Assembly (NCBI RefSeq): GCF_021347895.1
Contig: NC_067135.1
Coordinates: forward strand, 24,005,847-24,069,846
DNA length: 64,000 nt
Reading direction: 5' to 3'
DNA from: Acanthochromis polyacanthus
Lineage: Eukaryota > Chordata > Actinopteri > Pomacentridae
The notes beneath the pieces are model-generated. The model was not told where the DNA came from. It worked only from the letters and a program-made list of their open reading frames with translations, and searched no databases. Shown here piece after piece: positions 13,231 through 24,500 of the stretch; the stretch's first letter is position 1, and each line of letters starts with the position of its first letter. Position numbers and translations under genes: made by a program.

Positions 13231-14089
13231 TACGGTGGCCGACAAGGGCATACGCGCTGCAAACAAAAAAACGCAATACAAACGGCCAAAACGCTGCAAA
13301 CACAGGAATGATGCAAACCCAAAAACACATAAAACAAATGCAACAGAGAAATGCTGCAACAAAAAAACGATGCATTCACAGAAATGCTCCAAAAGCAAAA
13401 ACACACAAACTGACAAAACAAATGCAAAAGGGAAATGCTGCATACAAACCCTGAAACAACTGCAAGAGAGAGACGCTCCAAATTCACGGAAGGTCGCCAG
13501 GCCACTAGGGGGAGCTGACCATACGGAAGGGACCGATCAGAACGGCGTCCCTAGCAACGGTCTGCTAGACAGACGCACGCTAATATTTGCTACGTAAATT
13601 TGCTGCTGTTGGATAATACTGTGAGAGACTAGGGCCGAGTGTTTAAAAAAGACGTAAGGGAAAACATACCTTTTTAGTCTCCTCTCCAACTGTTTGCAAA
13701 CTTTCTTATCCCGCTGTCTTCTTTGCAACTTCCTCCTGGGTATTTCCTGTCGGTATAAAAGATCAGTCCCTTCCGTGTGGTTAGCTCCCCCTAGTGGCCT
13801 GGTGACCTTCTGTGAATTTGCAGCGTCTCTCTCTTGCAGTTGTTTCGGGGTTTGTATGCAGCATTTTCCTTTTTACATTTGTTTTGTCGGTTTGTGTGTT
13901 TTTGCTTTTGCAGCGTTTCTGTGAATGCATCGTTTTTTTGTTGCAGCATTTCTCTGTTGCATTTGTTTTATGTGTTTTTGGGTTTGCATCATTCCTGTGT
14001 TTGCAGCGTTTTGATCGTTTGTATTGCATTTTGGCAGTTTGTATTGCGTTTTTTTGTTTGCGGCGCGTATGCCCTTGTCGGCCACCGTA
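13231..14089. mobile_element. Fold-back DNA element with long terminal inverted repeats and 6-bp target duplication
   Basis: It begins TACGGTGGCCGACAAGGGC and ends with the exact inverse, GCCCTTGTCGGCCACCGTA. The inverted arms extend about 350 bp on each side with modest divergence; 13270-13570 mirrors 13760-14060. About 200 bp of unique sequence lies between. GGTATT flanks both sides (13225-13230 and 14090-14095), a perfect 6-bp duplication. All open frames inside are low-complexity products of the K/N-rich arms, not genes. The superfamily is unknown to me. Confidence 0.85.
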
Positions 14090-14095
14090 GGTATT

Positions 14096-14256
14096 GAGAC
14101 CCATTTCCAGCAACCATCACTCCTATGCGCTTCATGGTGTTGAAAGGCTAATTGATGATTAGAAAACCCTCGTACAGTTATGTTCGCACAGGAAGAAAGG
14201 TGGGAGTTCATGGAAAACATGAAACTGTCTGAGTGACCCCAAACTTTTGAATGACA
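14096..14256. mobile_element. Half of a MITE of the 3116 family
   Basis: The sequence is the inverse of the family's left half and ends AGTGACCCCAAACTTTTGAA then TGACAGTGTA. The opposite end is missing, probably lost when neighbouring elements inserted. Confidence 0.6.
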
Positions 14257-14264
14257 GTGTATAT

Positions 14265-15248
14265 GCAGCATAACAGAAAACAAATGGTTCACAAGACATA
14301 TAACACATGAGAATAATGAACATCATCAGAAAAGTTTGTCTCAAAAAATATTTCCATAATTTGTTTTTTTTAAAATTAATATCCCTGTCTCTACTGTAAA
14401 ATATGTTCAATATGTTGTTTTTTAGTCCATTCAGAGCGACTGCTTCGAACTAAAAGTGGTCTGATTATAATTTCATTTGAATTGTTCCAGCGCCATGACT
14501 CGTTTATAAAAAATCCTCTCCAGCCAGATATGCAAACCAAATGAAAATTCACCGTCTTGGAACTGGATGCAAAGCAGATGCTGAGCTTTAGATTAAGGTG
14601 CAGTTTTTCATCAAACAACATTGATGCCGTGGACATTTTGTCCCAACAGTCACCTCAAACATTAGTAGTTAAAGTTTAGAGAAACAAGCAAACAAACAAC
14701 TAGAATCTGACAAATGAGCTGCAAAGTTAGGATTCAGAAAATTGCATTTGTTTTTTTACATGCATCATCAAACACCTCCCTTAATGCAATATTATTCCAG
14801 TGCGATTTCAAAACCTGAAGCCTCTTCTATTGTCTGATTTAATGAGATGTGTGATTTCTGGACCACACTGCTCCTCCGTTATCGGATATTTCTTCTCTGG
14901 CGGCTTCTTCCAGCTCACTTTCACGTCAGCTCCTCCCAGCTTCCTGTCAACCTGTTCAACAGAAAAGATCATCAGGATACGCTGAAAGTCTTAGCTTGTC
15001 TTTTTATGAACTCTGCATTAATATGTCAGAGAGAAAGAGCTGTAGTGTCTGTAAAACTCACCACTGCTCAGAGAGTTTTATTGCTTCTGTCAAAGTGCAA
15101 CGGTCATGTTTGATGTCACATATGATGTAATCGATATGCGCTGCAGTATATTGTGATTTTATACCTTCATAAAAGCTGTCACGGGTAATAAAAGGGACTA
15201 AAGTTGATCGTTACCTTTTTCAGGATGGACTCCATCACAGTCGGATCA
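14265..15248. repeat. Segmental duplication, copy 2 (partial lectin 3' end)
   Basis: Nearly identical to 185-1175. It carries the last lectin exon in minus orientation and a few codons of the preceding exon, then breaks abruptly at 15249. Without CTLD exons it cannot make a lectin. Confidence 0.9.
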
Positions 15249-15370
15249 TCCAGAAGATGATGAAGAACTCCCAGAAAGGCATGAACCGCAGGGCAGGAAG
15301 GGAGAGTCCTACCGACACGTGTTCGACCTCAAACCCAAACACCTGCTGGCTGGAAAGAGGAAGTCCGGCT
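15249..15370 (+). pseudogene. gtpbp4: Fragment of GTP-binding protein 4 (nucleolar GTPase NOG1), C-terminal coding piece
   Basis: Plus-strand codons read [15 protein letters not shown], then after a one-base frame change [15 protein letters not shown] and [10 protein letters not shown]. This matches the highly conserved C-terminus of eukaryotic GTPBP4/NOG1, a 60S ribosome assembly factor. The piece is about 40 codons, frameshifted and missing the last residues. It is wedged exactly between two duplicated lectin-locus blocks (ending 15248, resuming about 15371). It is either a processed-transcript scrap or filler captured at a duplication breakpoint. Confidence 0.75.
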
Positions 15371-15660
15371 GGTGATGCAAGGGGTTTTGCAGGATAAAGA
15401 AAACATCCCCTTAGAAACGCTGATCGAAACACGCTATTTGAGTCAAGAGCGGCTAAAAGTGAAATACAGGGAACAGAACATCAACAAGAAATTTTGCAAA
15501 GGTCTCCTGATTCAGGTTTAGCATTTATGGTGCAGATGTTTGTGTCATTCTATATGTAATCAATGCATTTTCATACAAACATAGGTGTAGATTTCAGGCG
15601 ATACAAGCAAATGATTTCTGTTTTAATACATCAAACACAGATATGCGAGTCTGAAATCTA
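15371..15660. repeat. Duplicated lectin 5'-flank block
   Basis: Matches 4722-5000 with small differences. The continuation (5000-5165) is found further on at 17960-18135, so the hAT element and other DNA now separate the two halves. Confidence 0.75.
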
Positions 15661-15880
15661 GCTCTGAGGTATTAAAGTCGAGGAGTCGCTTGTTGTTGGC
15701 ATTAACAGGCACCACGTGCACATTTTACATAAAAAAAGACACGAAGGAGGATAGAAAATCGTACCTTTACAACATTAAATGAGAGGAGAATGACTATTAG
15801 GAAGCATTACAGAATGACTTGAGTGTTTATGATCAGAGTTACTCTAAAACCTAAAGTTCCCTCCAATGTTCCAACTAAAC

Positions 15881-17464
15881 CAGTGGTGTAGTCCAGGGTA
15901 TACGGCGGTATACGGCGTATACCCACTTATTTTTCAGTTAGCATTGCGTATACCCACTTCTAATGCTCCCTGGTGCGCATCATTCAGTAATATCTGTGTG
16001 CCAGGTAGCCCTCTTTTCCTTAAGGATGATGAAGTCATGAACAACTCTCCTCTGCCTGTAATTGGCTGGTACATGCTACCGTCACTGATTCGATTGGTTA
16101 ACTTTAGGGATGAGCCAATCAGAGGCAGAGTAGGGCGGGTCATACAGAGGAAAATTTTGCTAACACCTCTGTGGCACTCCAGTTGATTGACAGGTCTGCT
16201 TGAAAGATGCGCGGAAATGCGAGAAAGTCAGAATGAACACCTTTCAAGTGAGTGGCACGTATCGAGCGAACCTACTTTCATGGACGATATAATTCTCAGG
16301 TAAGTTTTAAGGTGGTTTCCAAATGAATCATTGTTTTAAACTACTGGCAACATGACTGCACATTTCAAGGAGAGGATATTCTGTCGCCAGTGGTTAAAGC
16401 TGCATTCAATTCCAGCCATTTTCAGTACAAAAAAATCGCTAATATTCTATTTGTAAATAAAAATATGACGAGAAATACAGGGAATATTGGACGCGCATCG
16501 CGAGGTGCATTTCCTCGAAAACGACCTATTCGTGGATCATATACCGTCTTCAAGACATGTTCTGGACAAAATAGTTTACTGGCTTGTATCGTCTGGATGT
16601 CCAAGGTTGGATTATGGCCGTTTTTTGTGGAATATTTTCATCTGTGTGTAATAATGAACCCGGAAATGTGAGTCGCGCTGTGTGCGTTAAAGCCGTGTAC
16701 AGAGAAAGGATGGACGGATATTCGTTGTTTGTCGGACAAATGTGTTTATATTACCGCTGTGGTAATCAGATCTGAAAGTGGTTTATACCGGCGGATTCAT
16801 GAGAATCTAAGTTTTCCATCGGCGTATAGTGTTTGTATAATCGCGTTTGCAGTTTCAGACATTTAGCAAATTGCTTATGCAGATCTCAAAGTGTACCGCG
16901 GGCAGGACACTGAAGCGCAACTGAAGCGCAACGGGTTAAACTGAGTGTCGGGCCGAGTCTGACTAACGTTTTGAAAGGCTAACGTTATTCTAACGTAAGT
17001 CTGAAGCAAGCTAGATTGGGATAATGTGGGAAAAGCTCTAGGCTGGTAGTTGATTTTAAAGTAAGTAAAAACACAAGAATGGGGGACAGGTAGTTTAAGA
17101 TTCGACCTAAAACAACATTGAGGTTTTATTCATGATGAAATATGAACAAGGATGCACTGTCAACTTCATATTTGAAGTATTTTATTTAAATAAATGTTCA
17201 AAAGTAACTGAAACACCATGTTTGCCTCATGGTAAATACATGTTACATTAATCCAGTTTGCTTGTGTGACCAGTAATAACTACAAACTGCTCCTAATCAA
17301 GTCATGATAATTTTATAATAGTGGGCAAGTAGAAATGACTGAATAAATTGAATAGAGTAGTCTTCTATGTCACTGTTTCTAAAACAGGGCGTTTTTCTGG
17401 ACTAATTAAAAAAAAGGTGAAAATTAAGAGTATACCCACTTCTCCAGGGACCACTACACCACTG
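15881..17464. mobile_element. Non-autonomous hAT-type transposon, 1584 bp
   Basis: The left end CAGTGGTGTAGTCCAGGG and right end CCACTACACCACTG are inverted repeats. AACTAAAC is duplicated on both sides (15873-15880 and 17465-17472), the 8-bp signature of hAT. A CAGTG.TG.AGT end is typical. No transposase is visible. A possible splice donor (CTCAG/GTAAG near 16300) may be the relic of a transposase first exon. GTATACCCACTT occurs near both ends and inside. Confidence 0.85.
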
Positions 17465-17472
17465 AACTAAAC

Positions 17473-18517
17473 CTCCACCCAGGAATACAACCAGTCCTTC
17501 AGAACATCAAACATGACGCATTTTATGTTGCTGAATGCATGAAAATGGTTCTTCACAATGATACCACAGAAGAACCATTATCAGTTCTACGAAATGGTTC
17601 CTTTATGCGCCATAAATATCACTCTAAGGTAATTAAGCTAAAATAGATTCTCTACGGAATCATTTTTCAGATAGTTTCTTTTGGTTCGGTATTGATGACA
17701 GGACTTTGTAAGTAACTTTCCAAGCAAAATTGTAAGAACTGCATTTCTGGGTCTTGTCCATGAGAATATGTTGAATATTTTGGGCTCTGGATTGTTAATT
17801 GGACAGAATAACAAGTTGAAAGTCGTAAACTTCGGATGTCAAGAACTATGACGGGCTTTTGTCACCATTTACCAAATAATTTATCGATAACAAACGTGGT
17901 GGTCAGCTGCAGCTCTGATATAAGGCTATTACCTGCCTCCACAACAATACCAACCAGTACATTAATAGTTTAATACTTAAAGTCAAAGAATCTTGTAGAT
18001 TTTGCTTCTTATGAACGTAACACTGATGGCATTGTTGAGCTTGTTGCTGCCTCACATTAAAACAGCTGACTGGGTTTCAAGGATGATTGTAAATAAATTT
18101 TAATGCTGTGTTTCATTCCTGAGCAGGTTTAAACACAAAGCAACACTATGAAATCTATAATAAGATCAGCTGCTGGTCTTCTGGCAGGAGTGAGTTCTGT
18201 TTTCTCAGAGGTTTAATTTTGCTTAATGCTAGTCTGGTGTGAGCTGCATGTCATCCTGGATCCTGATCCACAGGAACTGCTACAATAAAATCATATATCA
18301 GAGTTGGAAGTCAAGCGCAGATAAATTGGCCACCATGCCAATGTGTTGCTCTGTCTATTGCATTCAGTGCAAAAAAAATCAATCAACTTTGTCTTAAATT
18401 AAGTATATACAATTCAGAAAGAGAAAATCACCTTCAGACCTTCAGATTAGAACCCAATATAGAGAAAACAAGACTTTACTATTGAGTACTGCATCAGTTC
18501 TGTGATATGAAGCATCC
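17473..18517. other. Intergenic, including duplicated block 17960-18135
   Basis: Apart from the 5000-5165 duplicate at 17960-18135 I recognise nothing. The last part (18420-18517) is the likely 3' UTR of the minus-strand TRIM gene. Confidence 0.5.
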
Positions 18518-21500
18518 TTATTTCTTGTGATTGACAGTTGAGATGACCAACGGCGCCGTGTTCTTCCCATTGTCACAAACCCCCGGGCTGAGGAAGGGGA
18601 AGATCCTTTCTGAGAAGGAGCAGCCGCTGAAGGTGTAGATGTGAGATCTGTTCTCCGCGTCAAAGAATGACACTATTCCCTCCTCATAATCCAGAAACAC
18701 TCCCACCGTCTGTGGCTTCCCCTTCAGAGACAGAACCACAGACGGGGAGTCCAGAGCCCTGTACTCGCTGCCGTTCCTCAAACGCACCGTCCAGAAGCCG
18801 TTCTCCGGCTTGGAGGTGATCATGCCCTTCCTGTTGACCGACTCTTTGACCATGCCCAGATCCCAGAAGGTCTTCTGTCCCACCTCAACCTGAAACATAC
18901 GAGGGTTAGCGACACTTTAAAAACAGGCGTTGCACTGGAAAGGTGCAGAAAGTGATCCACCTGGAAGTAGATCCTCCCAGACAGGAAGCCCTTCTTGCTC
19001 AAGACGCAGATGACGGGGTCGAAGCGTTGTGGATTGTCAGGAACAATGTGGAGTAGCTCGCCACGGCCGGCCTGCTTGCCATCAGCAGACAGGACGATGT
19101 TTGGATGGGCGGTGTTTGGGTCCAACACCACGTCAACTAATGGGAGAAGGGAAGTTCGTGTGACCATAAATACCTCTACAGCCAGAATTTAAAGATCTCA
19201 TATAGTAATGAAAGTCTTACATGTAGACAAAAACCATGTCCAACCACGTTCTAATCTATGATGGACTTCTTGCTTGCATCATCACATCCTGTAGTGCAAC
19301 CCAGAATTTTTAATAAGGCAAATGTGATTTCACCACATTTATTGACAGAAATTGATTCCAAAATTGTGCTTTTTTTTTTTTTTTTTAAATATTTGCTATA
19401 TTCATGAGGAACTTGAGGTGCTTGTACCATATAGTTTTACTGGAAAAAAAAAGTTGTCTGAAAACCAAGAAGTGTTCACAACTCACACTAATGTGAATAT
19501 TCATCCAAGAGGCCTCTCATCCAAGATGAGAGGTGAAATGTCTTCAAGTAGGTTTTTGGACTTCTGTTGTAGGTTCTTGAAGATGTCTTGGATGAGAGTT
19601 GACATGTCTTCAAGAACCTACAAGAGAATTTGCAAGCTCTTGGACTTGGACGAAAGAAGTTGTAGTTTCTTGGACTTCTCTTGTAGGTTCTTGAAGACAT
19701 CTTGGATGAGAGGTGAAATGTCTTCAAGAACCTACAAGAGCAGTTGTAGGTTCTTGAACTTGGACAGTAGAAGTTGGAGGCTCTTGAACTTCACTTGTAG
19801 GTTCTTGAAAACGTCTTGGATGAGAGGTGAAACGTCTTCAAGAACCTACAAGTGAAGTTGTAGGTTCTTGGACTTGGACAAAAGAAGTTGTAGGTTCTTG
19901 GGCTTATCTGGCAAATACTTGAAGATGTTTCATCTCTCATCCAAGAGACTTCTTCAGTTCTTACTAATGGGGAGTACAAGAAGATACAGTCACCCTTGGT
20001 CACATGGCTAATGGTCCATTAGTGACACAGCACTTGCATCCTTCCAGGTGTGAATATTTATATTTGAATTACCTGCGCAAATACGGAGGATTTTCCCACT
20101 TTTGGGAAAATCCAAATAAAAGTCTGTAGTTTCTCAGATGCTGGGAGTCCATGAAATCTCTTGTGTTCATTCTTGTAGCAAAAGCAAAACATTTGTTGAG
20201 TTTTTTTTAATGGTTCAGACTTTCGAGTTCACAGAAGTGGAACCAGAAAATCAGTGAGAGGCAGCTGCTCATTCTGACTGGTTCACCTGGAAAGAAGTGA
20301 GGGCGTGGAGCTATACAAAGCTGGATACCTATTGGCTGAAGTAGCTCTAAAGGAACACCTGAGTCACATTCTTACTTTCTTGTAAAGCTGGGAGGCTATT
20401 TAGTTGTAGGGGGCTTAACGAATAAGGAAGTAAATGTCTTCATATCTTAACAGCTTTTACTTCGCACCTTCAAGTATATAAGAACCATAAAACCCAATAT
20501 AAAAGGACTTTCACCATATGGGACCTTTAACATGCTTTGATCAACCACCTAGAGTAGGTCACCCATAAAATCTAGTTAATGTTGCATCATACGGGATGGA
20601 TGGAAATAATTCTTAAAGATTTGTGGTGGCGTGAACAATAAATTTGTGCTTTAAAAAACAGATTTTAGCATCTGTATTTCTTCATTTTTCAGTTAGCTTT
20701 CATATTAACGGTTGGATTGATGAGAGCTTTCAGGTAAATTTGAGCAGTAAACAGTCATTATTACTGTTTGGAGTTCGACAAAAACCCTATTTAAAAGTTG
20801 GAGACTTATAATTATGAGCATGACGCTGCTCCTCCTGAGATATTTCTCTCTGCCATGACGTCTCTTGCTAAGTCATAGACAAACATATTTGCGATCCAAC
20901 ACGTAAAAATGCATTTATGCTGAGCGTGTTCATACCTGCATACTTCTGCATCCTCTTCATCTCTGTCAAAACAATAAAAAAACAATGATTAAAAACTTTT
21001 AGATTCATGAGTGGATTATTTTTCAGAAATTCGTAGAACCTTTATTGTTTGCAATAACCGATATTCAAAAATATGTTTAGATGTTTATGAAGTTCTCAAG
21101 TTATCTATGGACATTAGAATAATGTTTTTATTAGTGTAAACAGACGTAGATCATACTAACATTATTGTATGTTGTAAAATGTCCATTGTAACTTCTTAAG
21201 ATGAACTAAAATAAGTTAATCGTAGCTGAATGCTCATCGATATTGTACAAAAGAGGCACCGTTACATGGTTTGGTAGTTGAGCACAGATAGATAAACATC
21301 TCCAGCATTTTTATGGCTCTGATTCTGGACAAACTGAAGACTAAAGGGATGTACATTGTTGGACGTATTGGGAGTATTATGCCATTCTGAGCTGTGCTTC
21401 AAAGTAGTTAAGTTGTTATCATAATCTGGTTCATGGATGGCAAAAACGTCTCCATTTGTTCGTCAAGATGCAGCCCTGAAATCAGCCACCAGTCGGCGTT

Positions 21501-24500
21501 GTGGAGGTACGTCCACTTTACCTTCTTTCTTCAATCTTTCCAGCTCTTCCTTCAGGCCGTTGTCCAGTTTAGACAGCGCTCTCCTCAGCATCCCCACGCA
21601 GAGTTCAGGATGGACGCTGATCTCCATCCACTGTCTGGTGGGTGGAGGTGACATCAGAGAGGGCAACCTCTACCGGAGGAAGACATGGGGAGGAGGAGTT
21701 TAAAGTTGGCATGAACTGTGCAGTGTATTTATCAGTGTTTTATTATGCAAAAAAAAAAAAAATTAATCTAACAAAAGAATAAAAAAGGTCAACAGGTCAT
21801 AGTTCCTGCACTGTTCAATCTGTAAAAAATAAAGATAATGAAAAATGAAAAAGGTCAAAAAGGCCAAGTCCCTGTGCTGTTGAATTTGTAAAAATAAAAA
21901 AAACTAAAATAAATGCTAAAAATAAAAAAGGTCATAGTCCCTGCATTGTTTAATCTGTAAAATCAAAAAATAAAACAAGAATAAACACTAAAAACAGAAA
22001 AGGTCAAAAGGTGCAGGGACTATGCCTGCACTATTTAATCTGTTTAAAAAAAGGAAAGACAAAAGGACAATTAAAAATAAGAAATTAAAATAAGTCAAAA
22101 AGGCCAAGTCCTTGGACTGTTTAATCTGTTAAAAAAACTATAAATAAAAAAGGTCAAAATGTCATATGGTCTACACAGTTTAATCTGTAAAAAATAGACA
22201 AATTTTAAAAAAATGGCACTTAAAGGCATAGTCCCTGCAATATTTAATGTATAAAAAAAGTATAATGAAAAAAAAAGAAAAATGAAAAGGTCAAAAGACA
22301 AAGTCCCTACATTGTTTAATCAGTATAAAAAAATAAAATAATTAAAAAAGGTAATCAAAAATTAAAAAGTAAAATCTGTGAAAATAATGGCAGGTATCTG
22401 TTAATTTCATCTAATGCTATACAGTTAAACTGTAAATTTACAGCCACACATAAATGACTGCTTTTCACCTTATTTTTTCTGTGATTTTATTTTATATTAT
22501 CCGTCACTGAACACAACAGTAAAGATTATTTAAAAAGTTCAAGCTTGAGACTGTTCTGCTTCCACTGGATGGAGGAGCAGGTGGAGCTGCTCACCTGTAG
22601 GAGGTGCAGGTGGTCCTCGGTGCTCCTCAGCTCCTCTAGCTCAGTGCTCCTCCTCTGCAGCTCCCTGATCTCCTGCTGCAGCTCATCCACCAGCTCCTCG
22701 GCTCTCCTCTCCGCTGCTTTCTGCTTCTCCTCGATCTCCGAGTGGACTTCGGTCTGCCTCTCCTGGACAGAGACGATCAGAGATGCTAAGAGACGGTCAG
22801 TCTCAGCCATCTCCTGCTCTGCACTCGCCTGGAGGAGGATAAATTATTTTAGAGACAACAACAAAACAGCCTCCTCAGTACAGTATGTTCTGTAATATTA
22901 TGAATTTTTTGTTGTTGAAATATTTTACTACATACACTGGAATAAGCTGTTTCATTAGTTCTCTGCTGACATACAGTCTGTGCAATGACAATACTATATA
23001 CACAATACTTCATTACATCAACAAATACCAGTAAGATGTAATAGTTATTGTTATAGTAGTTAGTTTTTTAAATTACTTACGTATATTTTCATTTGTTTTT
23101 CATTTTCTGACTACAATCCTGAAATGTTTGCACCATATCTTTCCTGCTGTAGCTCTGCAAACAAAACACTATGGGACCAGTAAAGGCGGATCTCATCTGA
23201 TCTCATTCTCATCACTATATCTCATCTTTTCTTACCTTGTTCTTCTCACCTTATCATTTCTTACCTAATCTCATCTAAATTCATTCTTCTAATTTCATCT
23301 CACCTCACCTTATCATATCTCATCTCATCTTATCTCATTCTCATCACCTTTTTTCCATCTTATCTCATCTAAATTTACTCTTCTAATCTCGTCTCATTTT
23401 ATCTCATCTAATTTCATTCTTCTCATCTCCTAATCTTATATGATTTTATCTTATCTCATCTCATTCTTCTCATCTCATCTGGTTTTATTATTCTAATCTC
23501 ATCTAGTCTCATTCTTCTCATCTTATCATATGTTATCTAATCTCATCTTATCTCATCTGATTTCATGATTCAAATTTCATCTCATCTTATCGCACTCTTC
23601 TCATCTCATCTTATCGCACTCTTCTCATCTCTTATCTCATCTCATTCTCACAAAATGGTTCACATCCTTTCTCATGTCACCTCATCTCTTTCTCTTCATC
23701 TTATTTATTGTCTAATCTCACCTTATCTCATCTATTTCATTCTTCTAACCTCATCTTATCACATTCTTCTCACTTTGTCATATTGTATCTCATTTCATAC
23801 TTCTCTTCTTATCCTTCTCATTCTTCCTATCTTATCTCATCTCATTCTTCTAATCGTATCTCATTGCATTCTTCTTATCCCATATCATCTCATCTTCTCT
23901 TATCTCAACTCATATTGTCTCATATTATTGTAGCTCTTCTCATCTTGACTCATCCCATCTCATCTTCTCTCATTCTTTTCATCTTATCTTATTCTTCTCA
24001 TAATATCATCTCATGTAATTCTTCTCATCTCATGGTATCTCATCTCATCTCATCTCATCTTTCTCATTCTTATCTTATTTTATCTTATATGCATCGTGAT
24101 AAACTTCTTTCAATCATTCAATCAATCTCTTGGACTTCAATTTCTCAAAATGCCTTATTAAAACAAGTGTAGGAAGGACTTTAAGAGAGTTTTTTTTTTG
24201 CATTTTATACCTGTAAGATGGAGGGTTTTTTAGGGGGCACAGTAATATTTACTAGTCAAGGCTGCATTGGTGCAGCCTGCCTCTCATTATCTAAAACAAA
24301 TTCTGTCATCTTTAAATTGGAGATATCTTGCCATGACATCCTCACTTTGACGCTTGAAAATTAGAGATTTTAAGTTTCAGTGGCCCTTCAAACCTCTAAC
24401 GGAGCTTTAAAACACTTTTCTGATTGTGATGTAAACAGGAAACTCGTGAAAATGAAGAATTTCAGTGTGACAGAAATGAGCTCACCACGCTGAGCTTCAG

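Noticed and set aside
13148..14292. Several 75-150-aa ORFs in the fold-back element
   Set aside because: They mirror one another between the inverted arms and consist of low-complexity K/N/T- or F/C-rich sequence.
16390..16775. Gene inside the 15881 hAT element
   Set aside because: The short frames lack transposase motifs and a supported splice structure.
23565..24172. Serine/leucine-rich membrane proteins in the TRIM intron
   Set aside because: They are translations of a TCTCATC simple repeat.
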